From Mycobacterium sp. ITM-2016-00316 (GTDB taxonomy: Bacteria > Actinomycetota > Actinomycetes > Mycobacteriales > Mycobacteriaceae), in contig NZ_CP134398.1 of assembly GCF_002968335.2 (NCBI RefSeq), positions 4,650,001 to 4,714,000 on the forward strand: 64,000 nt of DNA, in the 5' to 3' direction. The position numbers were made by a program, and so were the translations under genes. Within the stretch, counting starts at the first letter, position 1. Every line of letters starts with the position of its first letter. A model generated the notes under the pieces. That model did not search any database. It saw only the letters and a list, made by a program, of their open reading frames with translations, and was not told the origin of the DNA. Shown piece after piece: positions 34,319 through 42,194 of this stretch.

Positions 34319-34867
34319 ATGACCGAGTCGAGTGTCGCAGAGACGTATGACGAACTGGCCGAGGGTATGGCCGTGGTGATCGCGACCCTGCGCGCCGAAG
34401 AATGGGACAAGCCCAGCCCGTGTGAAGGCTGGACGGCACGTGATGTGCTCGCCCACCTGATCGACACCGAACGCGACTATCTGACCGGGCACGGCCTGCC
34501 GCTACCTACCCGCCCCGATCTGACCGATCCGTGCGCGGCCTGGTCCACGCACGCCGACGCCGTGCGGGAATTGCTCGCCGATCCCGAGGTCCCCGCCCGC
34601 ACCTTCGACGGTCACTTCGGGCCGACCACCATCGGGGACGCGCTGCTGCAGTTCTACGGGTTCGATCTGATCGCGCACCGCTGGGACCTTGCCGCGGTCA
34701 CCGAGACGCCCTACCGTTTCACCGAACCGGAGCTGGACAGCCTGGAACGCAGCATCGCCGGCTGGGGTGAGGCGCTCTACATGGAAGGCATCTGCACACG
34801 TGCCGACGCCGGCGACGCCACCGACCGCCAGACCCGGGTGCTGGCCGCCCTCGGACGCACCGCCTGA
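34319..34867 (+). CDS. DinB-fold TIGR03086-type metal protein
   Basis: 182 residues from ATG. The pattern CEGWTARDVLAHLIDTERDYL with its metal-type His, and FYGFDLIAHRWDLA with a second His, is typical of the TIGR03083/TIGR03086 family, four-helix bundles related to mycothiol-dependent maleylpyruvate isomerase. Probably a mycothiol-dependent enzyme; substrate unknown. Starts 24 bases from the divergent AraC-type gene. Confidence 0.78.
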   Translation: MTESSVAETYDELAEGMAVVIATLRAEEWDKPSPCEGWTARDVLAHLIDTERDYLTGHGLPLPTRPDLTDPCAAWSTHADAVRELLADPEVPARTFDGHFGPTTIGDALLQFYGFDLIAHRWDLAAVTETPYRFTEPELDSLERSIAGWGEALYMEGICTRADAGDATDRQTRVLAALGRTA

Positions 34868-34880
34868 GCCTTCTGCGGGG

Positions 34881-34915
34881 TTGCAACCGCATTGCAACGT
34901 GACGCAGATTACGGT
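34881..34915 (+). promoter_or_regulatory. prpE promoter with two TTGCAA boxes
   Basis: Palindromic TTGCAA hexamers at 34881-34886 and 34892-34897 are spaced 11 bp, one helical turn. TACGGT (34910-34915) is a TANNNT -10 seven bases before ATG 34923, implying a leaderless mRNA. TTTGCAAA-type motifs are bound by PrpR/RamB regulators of propionate and acetate metabolism in actinobacteria, so such a site is expected before prpE. The assignment is inference. Confidence 0.5.
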
Positions 34916-34922
34916 TTGCCCT

Positions 34923-36794
34923 ATGTCCGGCTACCGCGAGCTTTTCGACGCCAGTATCACCGACCCGTCGGCATTCTGGGCCGACGCCGCCAAGGGCGTC
35001 ACCTGGACCAGGGAACCCCAGCGGGTGCTCGACGACAGCAACCCGCCGTTCTACCGGTGGTTCCCCGACGGCGAGCTCAACACCTGCGCCAACGCGCTGG
35101 ACCGGCACATCGCCGAGCGCGGCGACCAGGCCGCGCTCATCTACGACTCCCCTGTCACCGGCAGCAAGCGCGTCTACACCTACCGCGAGCTGCTGGACCA
35201 CACCGCTCGGTTCGCCGGCGTTCTGCAGGGCCTCGGCGTCACCAAGGGTGACCGCGTCGTCATCTACATGCCGATGGTGCCCGAGGCCGTCATCGCGATG
35301 CTCGCCTGCGCCCGGCTCGGCGCGGTGCACTCGGTGGTGTTCGGCGGATTCGCCGGCCACGAGCTCGCCACCCGCATCGACGACGCCCGCCCGACCGTGG
35401 TGGTCTCGGCGTCCTGCGGTATCGAACCGAGCCGCATCGTCGAGTACAAGCCGATGCTGGATGCGGCGCTGCGCCTTGCTGAGCACTCCACTCCCAGGGT
35501 TGTGATCCTGCAGCGCGAACAGCATCCGTGTGAGCTGGTCGAGGGCCGCGACGTGGACTGGGCGCAGGCGATGGCCGCGGTGCAGCCGGTGGCGCCGGTA
35601 CCGGTGGCGGCCACCGACCCGCTCTATGTCCTCTACACCTCCGGTACCACCGGCAAGCCCAAGGGCATCGTCCGCGACAACGGTGGGCATGCGGTGGCGC
35701 TCATGTGGACGATGCGCCACCTCTACGACATCGAGCCCGGCGAAGTGTTCTGGGCCGCCTCAGATGTCGGCTGGGTGGTCGGGCACTCCTACATCGTGTA
35801 CGCACCGCTGATGCTGGGCGCGACGACCGTGCTCTACGAGGGCAAGCCGGTGGGCACCCCGGATGCCGGCGCGTTCTGGCGGGTGGCCGCCGAGCACAAC
35901 GTCAAGGCCCTGTTCACCGCGCCGACCGCGATCCGGGCCATCAAGAAAGAGGATCCCGACGCCAGGCTGCTGGCCGACTACGACCTGTCGAACCTGAAGT
36001 ACCTGTTCCAGGCCGGCGAGCGGTTGGACCCCGGCACGTACGAATGGGCCTCGGAGAAGCTCGGCATCCCGATCATCGATCACTGGTGGCAGACCGAGAC
36101 CGGCTGGGCGATCGCCGCGGACCCGATGGGTGTGGAGAAGCTGCCGGTGAAACCCGGTTCGGCGACGGTCCCGATGCCCGGATACGACGTCCGGGTGCTG
36201 CGCCTGGACGGATCGGAATGTGAACCGGGCGAAGAGGGTTCGATCTGCATCAAGCTGCCGCTGCCCCCGGGCACGCTACCCACGCTGTGGGGTGAGGATG
36301 ACCGCTATGTGTCCTCGTACCTGTCGGCGTTCAAGGGTTACTACCTGACCGGGGACGGCGGGCACATCGACGACGACGGCTATCTGTTCGTCGTCGGGCG
36401 CACCGATGATGTCATCAACGTGGCCGGGCACCGGATGTCCACCGGTTCCATCGAGGCGGTGCTGGCCGGCCATCCCGCGGTCGCCGAATGCGCGGTGATC
36501 GGGGTGGCCGACGAGCTGAAGGGGCAGGTGCCGCGCGGGTTGGTGGTGCTCAAATCCGGCTTCTCGCCCGACGGGGTGGCCGACGAGTTGATCGATGCGG
36601 TGCGCAATGACATCGGCGCCGTGGCGAGCTTCAAACTCGTGGACGTGGTTGCCGCCCTGCCGAAGACGCGTTCCGGCAAGATCCTGCGCAAGACCATGCG
36701 CGGTATCGCCGACGGCCGCGACGAGCCGGTGCCGTCGACGATCGAGGATCCCTCGGTGCTGGAGGCTCTCAAGGAGACCCTGCACCCCTCCTGA
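34923..36794 (+). CDS. prpE: Propionyl-CoA synthetase (acyl-CoA ligase)
   Basis: 623 residues from ATG 34923. ANL-superfamily motifs: YVLYTSGTTGKPKGIVRD (P-loop), HWWQTETGW, YLTGDGGHIDDDGYLFVVGRTDD and PKTRSGKILRKTMR with the catalytic Lys. The N-terminal YRELFDASITDPSAFWADAA and ANALDRHI pattern, and RDNGGHAVALMWTM, are those of PrpE, which makes propionyl-CoA from propionate, CoA and ATP, feeding the methylcitrate or methylmalonyl pathways. Acetyl-CoA synthetase is the alternative. Independent transcript. Confidence 0.88.
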   Translation: MSGYRELFDASITDPSAFWADAAKGVTWTREPQRVLDDSNPPFYRWFPDGELNTCANALDRHIAERGDQAALIYDSPVTGSKRVYTYRELLDHTARFAGVLQGLGVTKGDRVVIYMPMVPEAVIAMLACARLGAVHSVVFGGFAGHELATRIDDARPTVVVSASCGIEPSRIVEYKPMLDAALRLAEHSTPRVVILQREQHPCELVEGRDVDWAQAMAAVQPVAPVPVAATDPLYVLYTSGTTGKPKGIVRDNGGHAVALMWTMRHLYDIEPGEVFWAASDVGWVVGHSYIVYAPLMLGATTVLYEGKPVGTPDAGAFWRVAAEHNVKALFTAPTAIRAIKKEDPDARLLADYDLSNLKYLFQAGERLDPGTYEWASEKLGIPIIDHWWQTETGWAIAADPMGVEKLPVKPGSATVPMPGYDVRVLRLDGSECEPGEEGSICIKLPLPPGTLPTLWGEDDRYVSSYLSAFKGYYLTGDGGHIDDDGYLFVVGRTDDVINVAGHRMSTGSIEAVLAGHPAVAECAVIGVADELKGQVPRGLVVLKSGFSPDGVADELIDAVRNDIGAVASFKLVDVVAALPKTRSGKILRKTMRGIADGRDEPVPSTIEDPSVLEALKETLHPS

Positions 36795-36801
36795 CCGGTT
36801 T

Positions 36802-36864
36802 CGCCGAAACTGTATTCCAGACGGCAAATTTCGAGTGCGCACCTTCTGGAACACAGTTTCGGCG
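36802..36864. repeat. Palindromic intergenic element, copy A
   Basis: Imperfect 23-bp inverted repeat (36802-36824 with 36842-36864, two mismatches) around a 17-base loop, starting CGCCGAAACTGTATTCCAG. It matches the perfect copy at 55707-55771, including much of the loop. It sits between the convergent prpE and P450 genes and may act as a two-way terminator. A dispersed repeat family is inferred. Confidence 0.85.
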
Positions 36865-36882
36865 CCGGGCTAGGGCGCCGGG

Positions 36883-38064
36883 CTAGAAGGTGATCCGCAG
36901 CTTCTCCCAGCCGCGCACCGTCGAAGTGGGCGCCAACTGGGCTGTGTCGTAGTCGATTTCCCAGTCCGGGAACCGGTTGAGCAATTCGTCGAGGGCGACC
37001 CGGCCCTCGAGGCGGGCCAGGTTCGCCCCCAGGCAGTAGTGCAACCCCTTGCCGAAGGTGAGGTGGCTGATGTTGTCGCGATGGATGTCGAACTCATCGG
37101 GCAGCCGGTAGCGGCGCGGATCGCGGTTGGCCGCGCCGAACAGCAGCAGCATGGCACTGCCCGCCGGCACGGTCTGGCCGTAGGCCTCGAAATCCCTTGC
37201 CACCCAGCGGGCAACGTGCGGGCCGGTCGGTTCGAAGCGCAGCGTCTCGTCCACCACCCTGTTCAGCAGCGAACGGTCGTTGCACACTGCACGGCGCTGC
37301 TCGGGGTGCTCGGCGAGCACCTTGGCGAGCCAGCCGATGAGCCGGCCGGTGGTCTCGTTGCCCGCACCGGCCACGACCTGGGTGTAGTGCAGCACCTCCT
37401 TGCGGGTCAGCTTGCGCGTCACCCCCGACTCGTCCTCGAATTCGACGTTCAGCAGCGCGGTCATCAAGTCGTCGGACGGGTTCTGCGACCGCCACTGCAC
37501 GTAGTCGGCGTAGATGCGGCCGTCGGCGATCTTGTCGGCATCGCGCACCTTCATCGGGGCGCCCGGCTTGGTGCGCAGGTTCGCGTCGTTGGCGTCGCGT
37601 ACCCCGATCTGCTCGGATTCCGGTATGCCGAGCAGCATTCCGATGACCCGCATCGGCATGATGGCGGCCAGCTCGGCGATGATGTCGAAACCGCCGGAAC
37701 CCACCTGCGGGTCCAGGGAGCGCACGCAGAACTCGCGGATCTGATCCTCGATCGCGGCCATCCGGCGCGGGGTGAACACCCGAGACATCAGCGCCCGCAG
37801 CATCGAATGCACCGGTGGGTCCTCGAACATCATCACACCGTCGGGCATGTCGAAATCGGACTGCACCAGTTCCAGGATGTCGCTTCGGCTGTTGGAGAAC
37901 GTCTCCCAGTTCGAGAGCGCCTGCTCGACGTCGCTGTGCCGGGACAGCGCCCAGAACCGGTATTTCTCGTTGTAGTACAGCGGCGCCTCGTCACGCAGGG
38001 TGGCGTAGGTGGGATATGGGTCGTGCACGATGCCGACGTCGTACGGGTCGTAGTACACCGTCAC
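36883..38064 (-). CDS. Cytochrome P450
   Basis: 393 residues from GTG 38064, overlapping the SDR stop (GTGA). The haem motif FGKGLHYCLGANLARLE, the I-helix AGAGNETTGRLIGW, the ExxR (DETLRFEP) and the K-helix region are intact. Starts VTVYYDPYDVGIVHDPYPTYATL. Soluble monooxygenase needing external redox partners; none encoded nearby. Downstream of a mycofactocin-type SDR, so both probably act on one lipid, terpene or alcohol substrate. Confidence 0.9.
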   Translation of the reverse strand: MTVYYDPYDVGIVHDPYPTYATLRDEAPLYYNEKYRFWALSRHSDVEQALSNWETFSNSRSDILELVQSDFDMPDGVMMFEDPPVHSMLRALMSRVFTPRRMAAIEDQIREFCVRSLDPQVGSGGFDIIAELAAIMPMRVIGMLLGIPESEQIGVRDANDANLRTKPGAPMKVRDADKIADGRIYADYVQWRSQNPSDDLMTALLNVEFEDESGVTRKLTRKEVLHYTQVVAGAGNETTGRLIGWLAKVLAEHPEQRRAVCNDRSLLNRVVDETLRFEPTGPHVARWVARDFEAYGQTVPAGSAMLLLFGAANRDPRRYRLPDEFDIHRDNISHLTFGKGLHYCLGANLARLEGRVALDELLNRFPDWEIDYDTAQLAPTSTVRGWEKLRITF

Positions 38065-38897
38065 TTCAGACAGCTCCCGGCGTCCACGGGCAGCGTCACC
38101 CCGGTGATGTAGCGCGCCTCGTCGGAGGCCAGGAACAACACCGCATTGCTGATGTCCTCGACCTCCACCCACGGGATGGGCAGCATGTGGAACGTCCGGC
38201 AGATCGGCTCCAGATCTGCCTGCCCCGGATTCTCCAGGTCCGGGCGAAACATCCGATAGGTTTTCTCGTTCATCAGCATCGGGCTGTTGACATGGGTGGG
38301 ATGCACCGAGTTGACACGGATCGAATGCTGCCCCAACTCGACGGCGAAGGACCGCATCAGGCCGACCACCCCGTGCTTGGCCGCCACGTAGTGTCCGGTG
38401 TGCGGGTAGGCCTTGGTGCCGGCCACCGAGCTGGTCAGGATGATGGAACCGCCACGCCCGCCCGCCAGCATGTGCGGCACACCGGCCTTCACCGATTTCC
38501 ACACCCCGCTGAGGTTGACGTCGATCATCTCCTGCCAGAGATCCTCGGACATCCGGTCGAGTTTCACCCCCGTGGTGCCGATCCCGGCGTTGGCCGCGAT
38601 GATGTCGAGGCGCCCGAGTTGTTCCACACCGCTGTCCACGGCGGCCTGCAGGGCGGCGCCGTCGCGGACGTCGACCTCGGCGGTAATGATCCGGCGTCCG
38701 AGGTTTTTGACCAGCCCGGCCGTCTCGGCGAGGTCCTCGGCGGTGGCGCCCAGCGCCGGCGAATTCTCGAACGTCCGGCAGATGTCGACGGCGATGATGT
38801 CGGCACCTTCGGCGGCCAGCCGCACCGCGTGGCTGCGGCCCTGCCCGCGCGCCGCACCGGTGATGAAAGCGACCTTGCCCTCGACCCGACCAGCCAT
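38061..38897 (-). CDS. Mycofactocin-coupled SDR oxidoreductase
   Basis: 278 residues from ATG 38897 (GGAGGACGG upstream); the ATG at 38915 touches the operator and is less likely. TGAARGQGRSHA, an insertion after VDICRTFEN (longer than in classical SDRs), NAGIG, SSVAGTKAYPHTGHYVAAKHG (catalytic Ser, Tyr, Lys) and the C-terminal VTLPVDAGSCLK match the TIGR03971-type SDRs, which keep a tightly bound NAD recycled through mycofactocin. Oxidises an alcohol; product may feed the coupled P450 or vice versa. Confidence 0.87.
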   Translation of the reverse strand: MAGRVEGKVAFITGAARGQGRSHAVRLAAEGADIIAVDICRTFENSPALGATAEDLAETAGLVKNLGRRIITAEVDVRDGAALQAAVDSGVEQLGRLDIIAANAGIGTTGVKLDRMSEDLWQEMIDVNLSGVWKSVKAGVPHMLAGGRGGSIILTSSVAGTKAYPHTGHYVAAKHGVVGLMRSFAVELGQHSIRVNSVHPTHVNSPMLMNEKTYRMFRPDLENPGQADLEPICRTFHMLPIPWVEVEDISNAVLFLASDEARYITGVTLPVDAGSCLK

Positions 38898-38916
38898 GAC
38901 ACCGTCCTCCGACATT

Positions 38917-38942
38917 TTGGGCGATCGCCCAACAGTTATGCT
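38917..38942. promoter_or_regulatory. TetR operator palindrome and leaderless promoter
   Basis: TTGGGCGATCGCCCAA (38917-38932) is a perfect 16-bp palindrome in the divergent SDR/TetR region. TATGCT (38937-38942) is a -10 six bases before ATG 38949 of the TetR gene, so bound repressor would cover the -35/spacer of that promoter and the leader of the SDR transcript. Likely the TetR's own operator. Confidence 0.7.
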
Positions 38943-38948
38943 GTGGCC

Positions 38949-39623
38949 ATGTCTAGCAGCACCGCGGTAAAACGGTCAAGAGCCGGCGATTCTGCCGCAC
39001 GCAGCGCATTGATCCGAGCGACCGCTCAGATCATGCTGGACGAAGGATATGCGGCGGCGACATCGCGGCGGGTGGCCGCGAAGGCCGGGGTGAAGCCGGC
39101 GCTGGTGCACTACTACTTCCCCAGCATGGACGAGTTGTATCTGGCCGTGCTGCAGGCCGGCGCCGAGATCAACCTCGACCGGCAGCGTCGGACGCTGAGT
39201 GCCGACGCACCCCTGCGTGCGTTGTGGGAACTGAACAACGCCACCGGCGCCCAGCTCTGGATGGAATTCATGGCACTGGCCAACCACCGCAAGACCATCG
39301 CCAGCGAGATCGCCGGGTACGCCGAACGGTTCCGCGATCTGGAGGAGGCCACGCTCGGCGCGGCCCTGCGCGCCCACGGGGTGGACACCGCCGCCTTCCC
39401 CCCGGTGGTGATGTCGATGATCGTGGCCAGCCTGGCGCGCATCATGGTGCTCGAGGAAGGCCTGGGAATCTCCCGCGGTCACCCGGAGGCGAAGGCATTC
39501 ATCGACACGTACCTGGACCGGTTCGAGCTACCGGGCGGGCCAGGCCCCGCGGCGCAGCAGCCGCAATCCGTTGAGAGCCACGATGACGGTCGATCCTTCG
39601 TGACCGGCGACGCCCAACGGTAA
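38949..39623 (+). CDS. TetR-family regulator of the SDR/P450 genes
   Basis: 224 residues from ATG 38949, leaderless. The N-terminal helix-turn-helix (LIRATAQIMLDEGYAAATSRRVAAKAGVKPALVHYYFPSMDELY region) is typical; the C-terminal part is a ligand-binding helical bundle. The last 30 or so residues (GPAAQQPQSVESHDDGRSF) are antisense to the genuine C-terminus of the CtpJ gene, overlapping it by 96 bases, so this tail is probably non-family read-through. Divergent from SDR/P450, hence likely repressor of both. Confidence 0.85.
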   Translation: MSSSTAVKRSRAGDSAARSALIRATAQIMLDEGYAAATSRRVAAKAGVKPALVHYYFPSMDELYLAVLQAGAEINLDRQRRTLSADAPLRALWELNNATGAQLWMEFMALANHRKTIASEIAGYAERFRDLEEATLGAALRAHGVDTAAFPPVVMSMIVASLARIMVLEEGLGISRGHPEAKAFIDTYLDRFELPGGPGPAAQQPQSVESHDDGRSFVTGDAQR

Positions 39624-41417
39624 AGGTAAGTACCAGAACAGGTCCCACACCACCAGCACCACGATGAAGGTCCCGGCGATGGCCAGATTGGCCAGCACCA
39701 TCCGGCGCGCGCGCCGGGCCAGGGCCAGCACCGCCGGGATGGCGGTCAGATCGTCGCGGACGGTGACCGCGTCCGCGGTCTGCAGGGTCAGGTCTGCACC
39801 GGAGCGCCCCATCGCGATCGACGCGTGCGCCGCCGCCATCGCCGGAGCGTCATTGACACCGTCGCCGACCACCAGCACCCGGCCGGGCAGTTCTCGCACC
39901 GCGGCCACCTTCTGGTCCGGTAGCAGTTCCGCGCGCACCGCACCGATGCCCACCTCGTCCGCCAGATGCGCCGCGGCTCCGCGATTGTCCCCGGTCAGCA
40001 GCACCGGACGATGCGTGGTGAGGCCCGACAAAGCGCGCACCGCGTCCGCCGCGGCGGGGCGTGCGGTGTCACGCAGACCGATCACCCCGGCCGGCACTCC
40101 GTCGATGACGACGACGACGACGGTCACACCGGATTCCTCCAGTTCGGTCACCTCCGGTATCGCCGGGCCCGGTGCCGCACCGGGATTGACCACCTCGACG
40201 TGGTGCGACTGCACCGTCGCCCGCACCCCGCGCCCCGGTACCGCCTGGAAGTCGAGCGCCGGCGGGATGTCGATCCCGCCGGCGCGGGCATGCGCGACGA
40301 TCGCCCGCCCGAGTGGATGTTCGCTGTAGCGTTCGGCCGCCGCGGCCGACCGCAGGACCTCCCGTGAGGGGGCGGTCACCACCCGGGGCGTGCCCGTGGT
40401 GAGGGTGCCCGTCTTGTCGAACGCAACGGTGTCCACGGTGGCCAGATGTTCCATGGCGACAGCCGATTTGACCAGCACGCCGTGCCGACCGGCGGTAGCG
40501 ATGGCTGACAGCAACGGCGGCATGGTGGCCAGCACAAGAGCGCACGGGGACGCGACGATCATGAACGTCATCGCCCGCAGCAGCGCCGAGCGCAGGTCCT
40601 CACCGAACAGCTGCGGCACGATGAACAGGGCCAGCGTCGCGGCCACCATGACCACCGAGTAGCGCTGCTCGACCTTCTCGATGAACAGCTGGGTGTGGGC
40701 CTTGGTGGCCGATGCCTCCGCCACCAGGGTGACGATGCGCGCCACCACACTCTCTGCGGGATCGCGGATGACGCCGGCCTGCAATGCTCCGGCCCCGTTC
40801 AGGGTGCCCGCGAAGATCTCGTCGCCGGGACCGACCGGGACCGGTAGCGGCTCACCGGTGATCGAGGACTGGTCGACATCCGATGTGCCGGTCAGCACCG
40901 CGGCGTCCGCCGGAATGCGTTCCCCGGGCCGCACCTGGATGCGGTCACCGACCCGCAACTCGGTGGCGGCCACCACGCGCTCGCCACCGTTGTCGATCAA
41001 GGTGGCGCGTTCGGGCGCCAGGCTCAGCAGCGCGCGCACGGAATCCGCTGTCCGCGTGGTGGCCACGTCCTCCAACGCACCCGAGGTCGCGAAGATGACG
41101 ATCAGCAGTGCGCCGTCGAAGACCTGCCCGATCGAGGCGGCGCCGACCGCTGCCAGCACCATGAGCAGGTCGACATCGAGGCGCCGCGCGGCGAGCTCCC
41201 GCAACCCGTCGAGTCCGGGCTGCCACCCTCCCGCCGCGTAGCACGCGAGATACAAGGTCCACCAGATGATTTCGGGCGCACCGAGTAGTTGGGCGGCCAA
41301 TCCCAGCGCGAAGAAGATCAGCGCCACGACCGCCCACCGCACCGACGACAGGGACCACGCCGCACTGCGGGTGGACCGGGTCGTGCGTGCTTGCAGCTGC
41401 CGAACGTCCGTCACCAT
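39528..41417 (-). CDS. ctpJ: P1B-4-type metal ATPase (CtpJ-like)
   Basis: 629 residues from ATG 41417 (GTG 41423 possible). No N-terminal metal-binding domain. TM4 holds ASPCALVLATMPPL (SPC), the phosphorylation motif is DKTGT, ATP-site residues are in GDGVNDAPAM, and the C-terminal HEGSTVIVALNGLRLL is the TM6 signature of P1B-4 pumps. These export Co2+ (and Fe2+/Ni2+). NmtR-type regulator divergent, as for ctpJ in M. tuberculosis. Confidence 0.87.
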   Translation of the reverse strand: MVTDVRQLQARTTRSTRSAAWSLSSVRWAVVALIFFALGLAAQLLGAPEIIWWTLYLACYAAGGWQPGLDGLRELAARRLDVDLLMVLAAVGAASIGQVFDGALLIVIFATSGALEDVATTRTADSVRALLSLAPERATLIDNGGERVVAATELRVGDRIQVRPGERIPADAAVLTGTSDVDQSSITGEPLPVPVGPGDEIFAGTLNGAGALQAGVIRDPAESVVARIVTLVAEASATKAHTQLFIEKVEQRYSVVMVAATLALFIVPQLFGEDLRSALLRAMTFMIVASPCALVLATMPPLLSAIATAGRHGVLVKSAVAMEHLATVDTVAFDKTGTLTTGTPRVVTAPSREVLRSAAAAERYSEHPLGRAIVAHARAGGIDIPPALDFQAVPGRGVRATVQSHHVEVVNPGAAPGPAIPEVTELEESGVTVVVVVIDGVPAGVIGLRDTARPAAADAVRALSGLTTHRPVLLTGDNRGAAAHLADEVGIGAVRAELLPDQKVAAVRELPGRVLVVGDGVNDAPAMAAAHASIAMGRSGADLTLQTADAVTVRDDLTAIPAVLALARRARRMVLANLAIAGTFIVVLVVWDLFWYLPLPLGVAGHEGSTVIVALNGLRLLRRGAWPAR

Positions 41418-41429
41418 CTTCACATCAAA

Positions 41430-41449
41430 ACATGTAAAGTTCTACATGT
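41430..41449. promoter_or_regulatory. Candidate NmtR operator
   Basis: ACATGTA-N6-TACATGT (7-bp perfect arms) lies between ctpJ and nmtR, 13 bases before the ctpJ start. Such dyads in ArsR-regulated intergenic regions are typical operators. Direct binding is inferred. Confidence 0.6.
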
Positions 41450-41485
41450 CTAAACGTCGAATGGGCGCCGTGGTTCAATTGACGA

Positions 41486-41875
41486 ATGGGACACGGCGTG
41501 GACGGTTCCGGAGGCCAGGAGCGCAGCGACACGGGAAGTGTGCTGACCCCTCCGGTGACGTCACTGGACCCCGCCTCGGCGGTCAAGGTCGCCGAAACGC
41601 TGCAGGCCCTCGCCTCGCCGAATCGACTGCTGATCCTCACCCGGCTGCGCCAGGCCCCGTGCACGGTGACCGACCTGTCGGCCGCCGTCGGGATGGAGCA
41701 ATCCGCGGTGTCCAATCAGTTGCGGCTGCTGCGCGCACTGGGCCTGGTGACCGGTGATCGCGCGGGCCGCAACATCGTCTACCGCCTCTTCGACAATCAT
41801 GTCGCGCAACTGCTGGACGAAGCGGTTTTTCACATCGAGCATCTGCGCCTCGGCGCCCGCGACGACACCGCGTAA
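41486..41875 (+). CDS. nmtR: NmtR-like Ni/Co sensor (ArsR family)
   Basis: 129 residues from ATG. The N-terminal MGHGVDG, including His3, and the C-terminal DNHVAQLLDEAVFHIEHLRLG, with Asp, His and two further His, reproduce the metal ligands known for M. tuberculosis NmtR. The winged helix is TVTDLSAAVGMEQSAVSNQLRLLRALGLV (by ends). It should release the operator when Ni or Co binds, switching on CtpJ. Confidence 0.9.
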   Translation: MGHGVDGSGGQERSDTGSVLTPPVTSLDPASAVKVAETLQALASPNRLLILTRLRQAPCTVTDLSAAVGMEQSAVSNQLRLLRALGLVTGDRAGRNIVYRLFDNHVAQLLDEAVFHIEHLRLGARDDTA

Positions 41876-42194
41876 AGCCCGGGCACCGGCGTTTCGACGC
41901 ACCAGTTTCTGATTCGGCAGCCCTGGCAATACAGCTGTATGGAGCAAATTCCACCGAATTAGCACCCGCCCGGCGCAGACGTCGCTGACCGGCACAGCAA
42001 AGAAATTGATCCCGCCCGTAATATTTGCTGAACTTTGTCGCCGCGATTTCATCCGGGCACTCCACAGCGGTATCGGGTACCGTCCGGCGGCCCTGCGACG
42101 GTTCCGTCGGCCCTGGTCACCTGCTAACTTCGCTGATTGTGTGCACCCCATCGGGGGGAACGCCGATATTCGGACGACTCAGGAGTGAAACACC
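41876..42194. other. Intergenic region, no gene seen
   Basis: 319 bases between nmtR and the MPT63-like gene. No terminator-like long stem and no credible ORF. The 3' end must hold the promoter of the secreted protein; AGGAG at 42181 is its ribosome binding site. Base composition is slightly AT-richer than neighbours. Confidence 0.5.
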
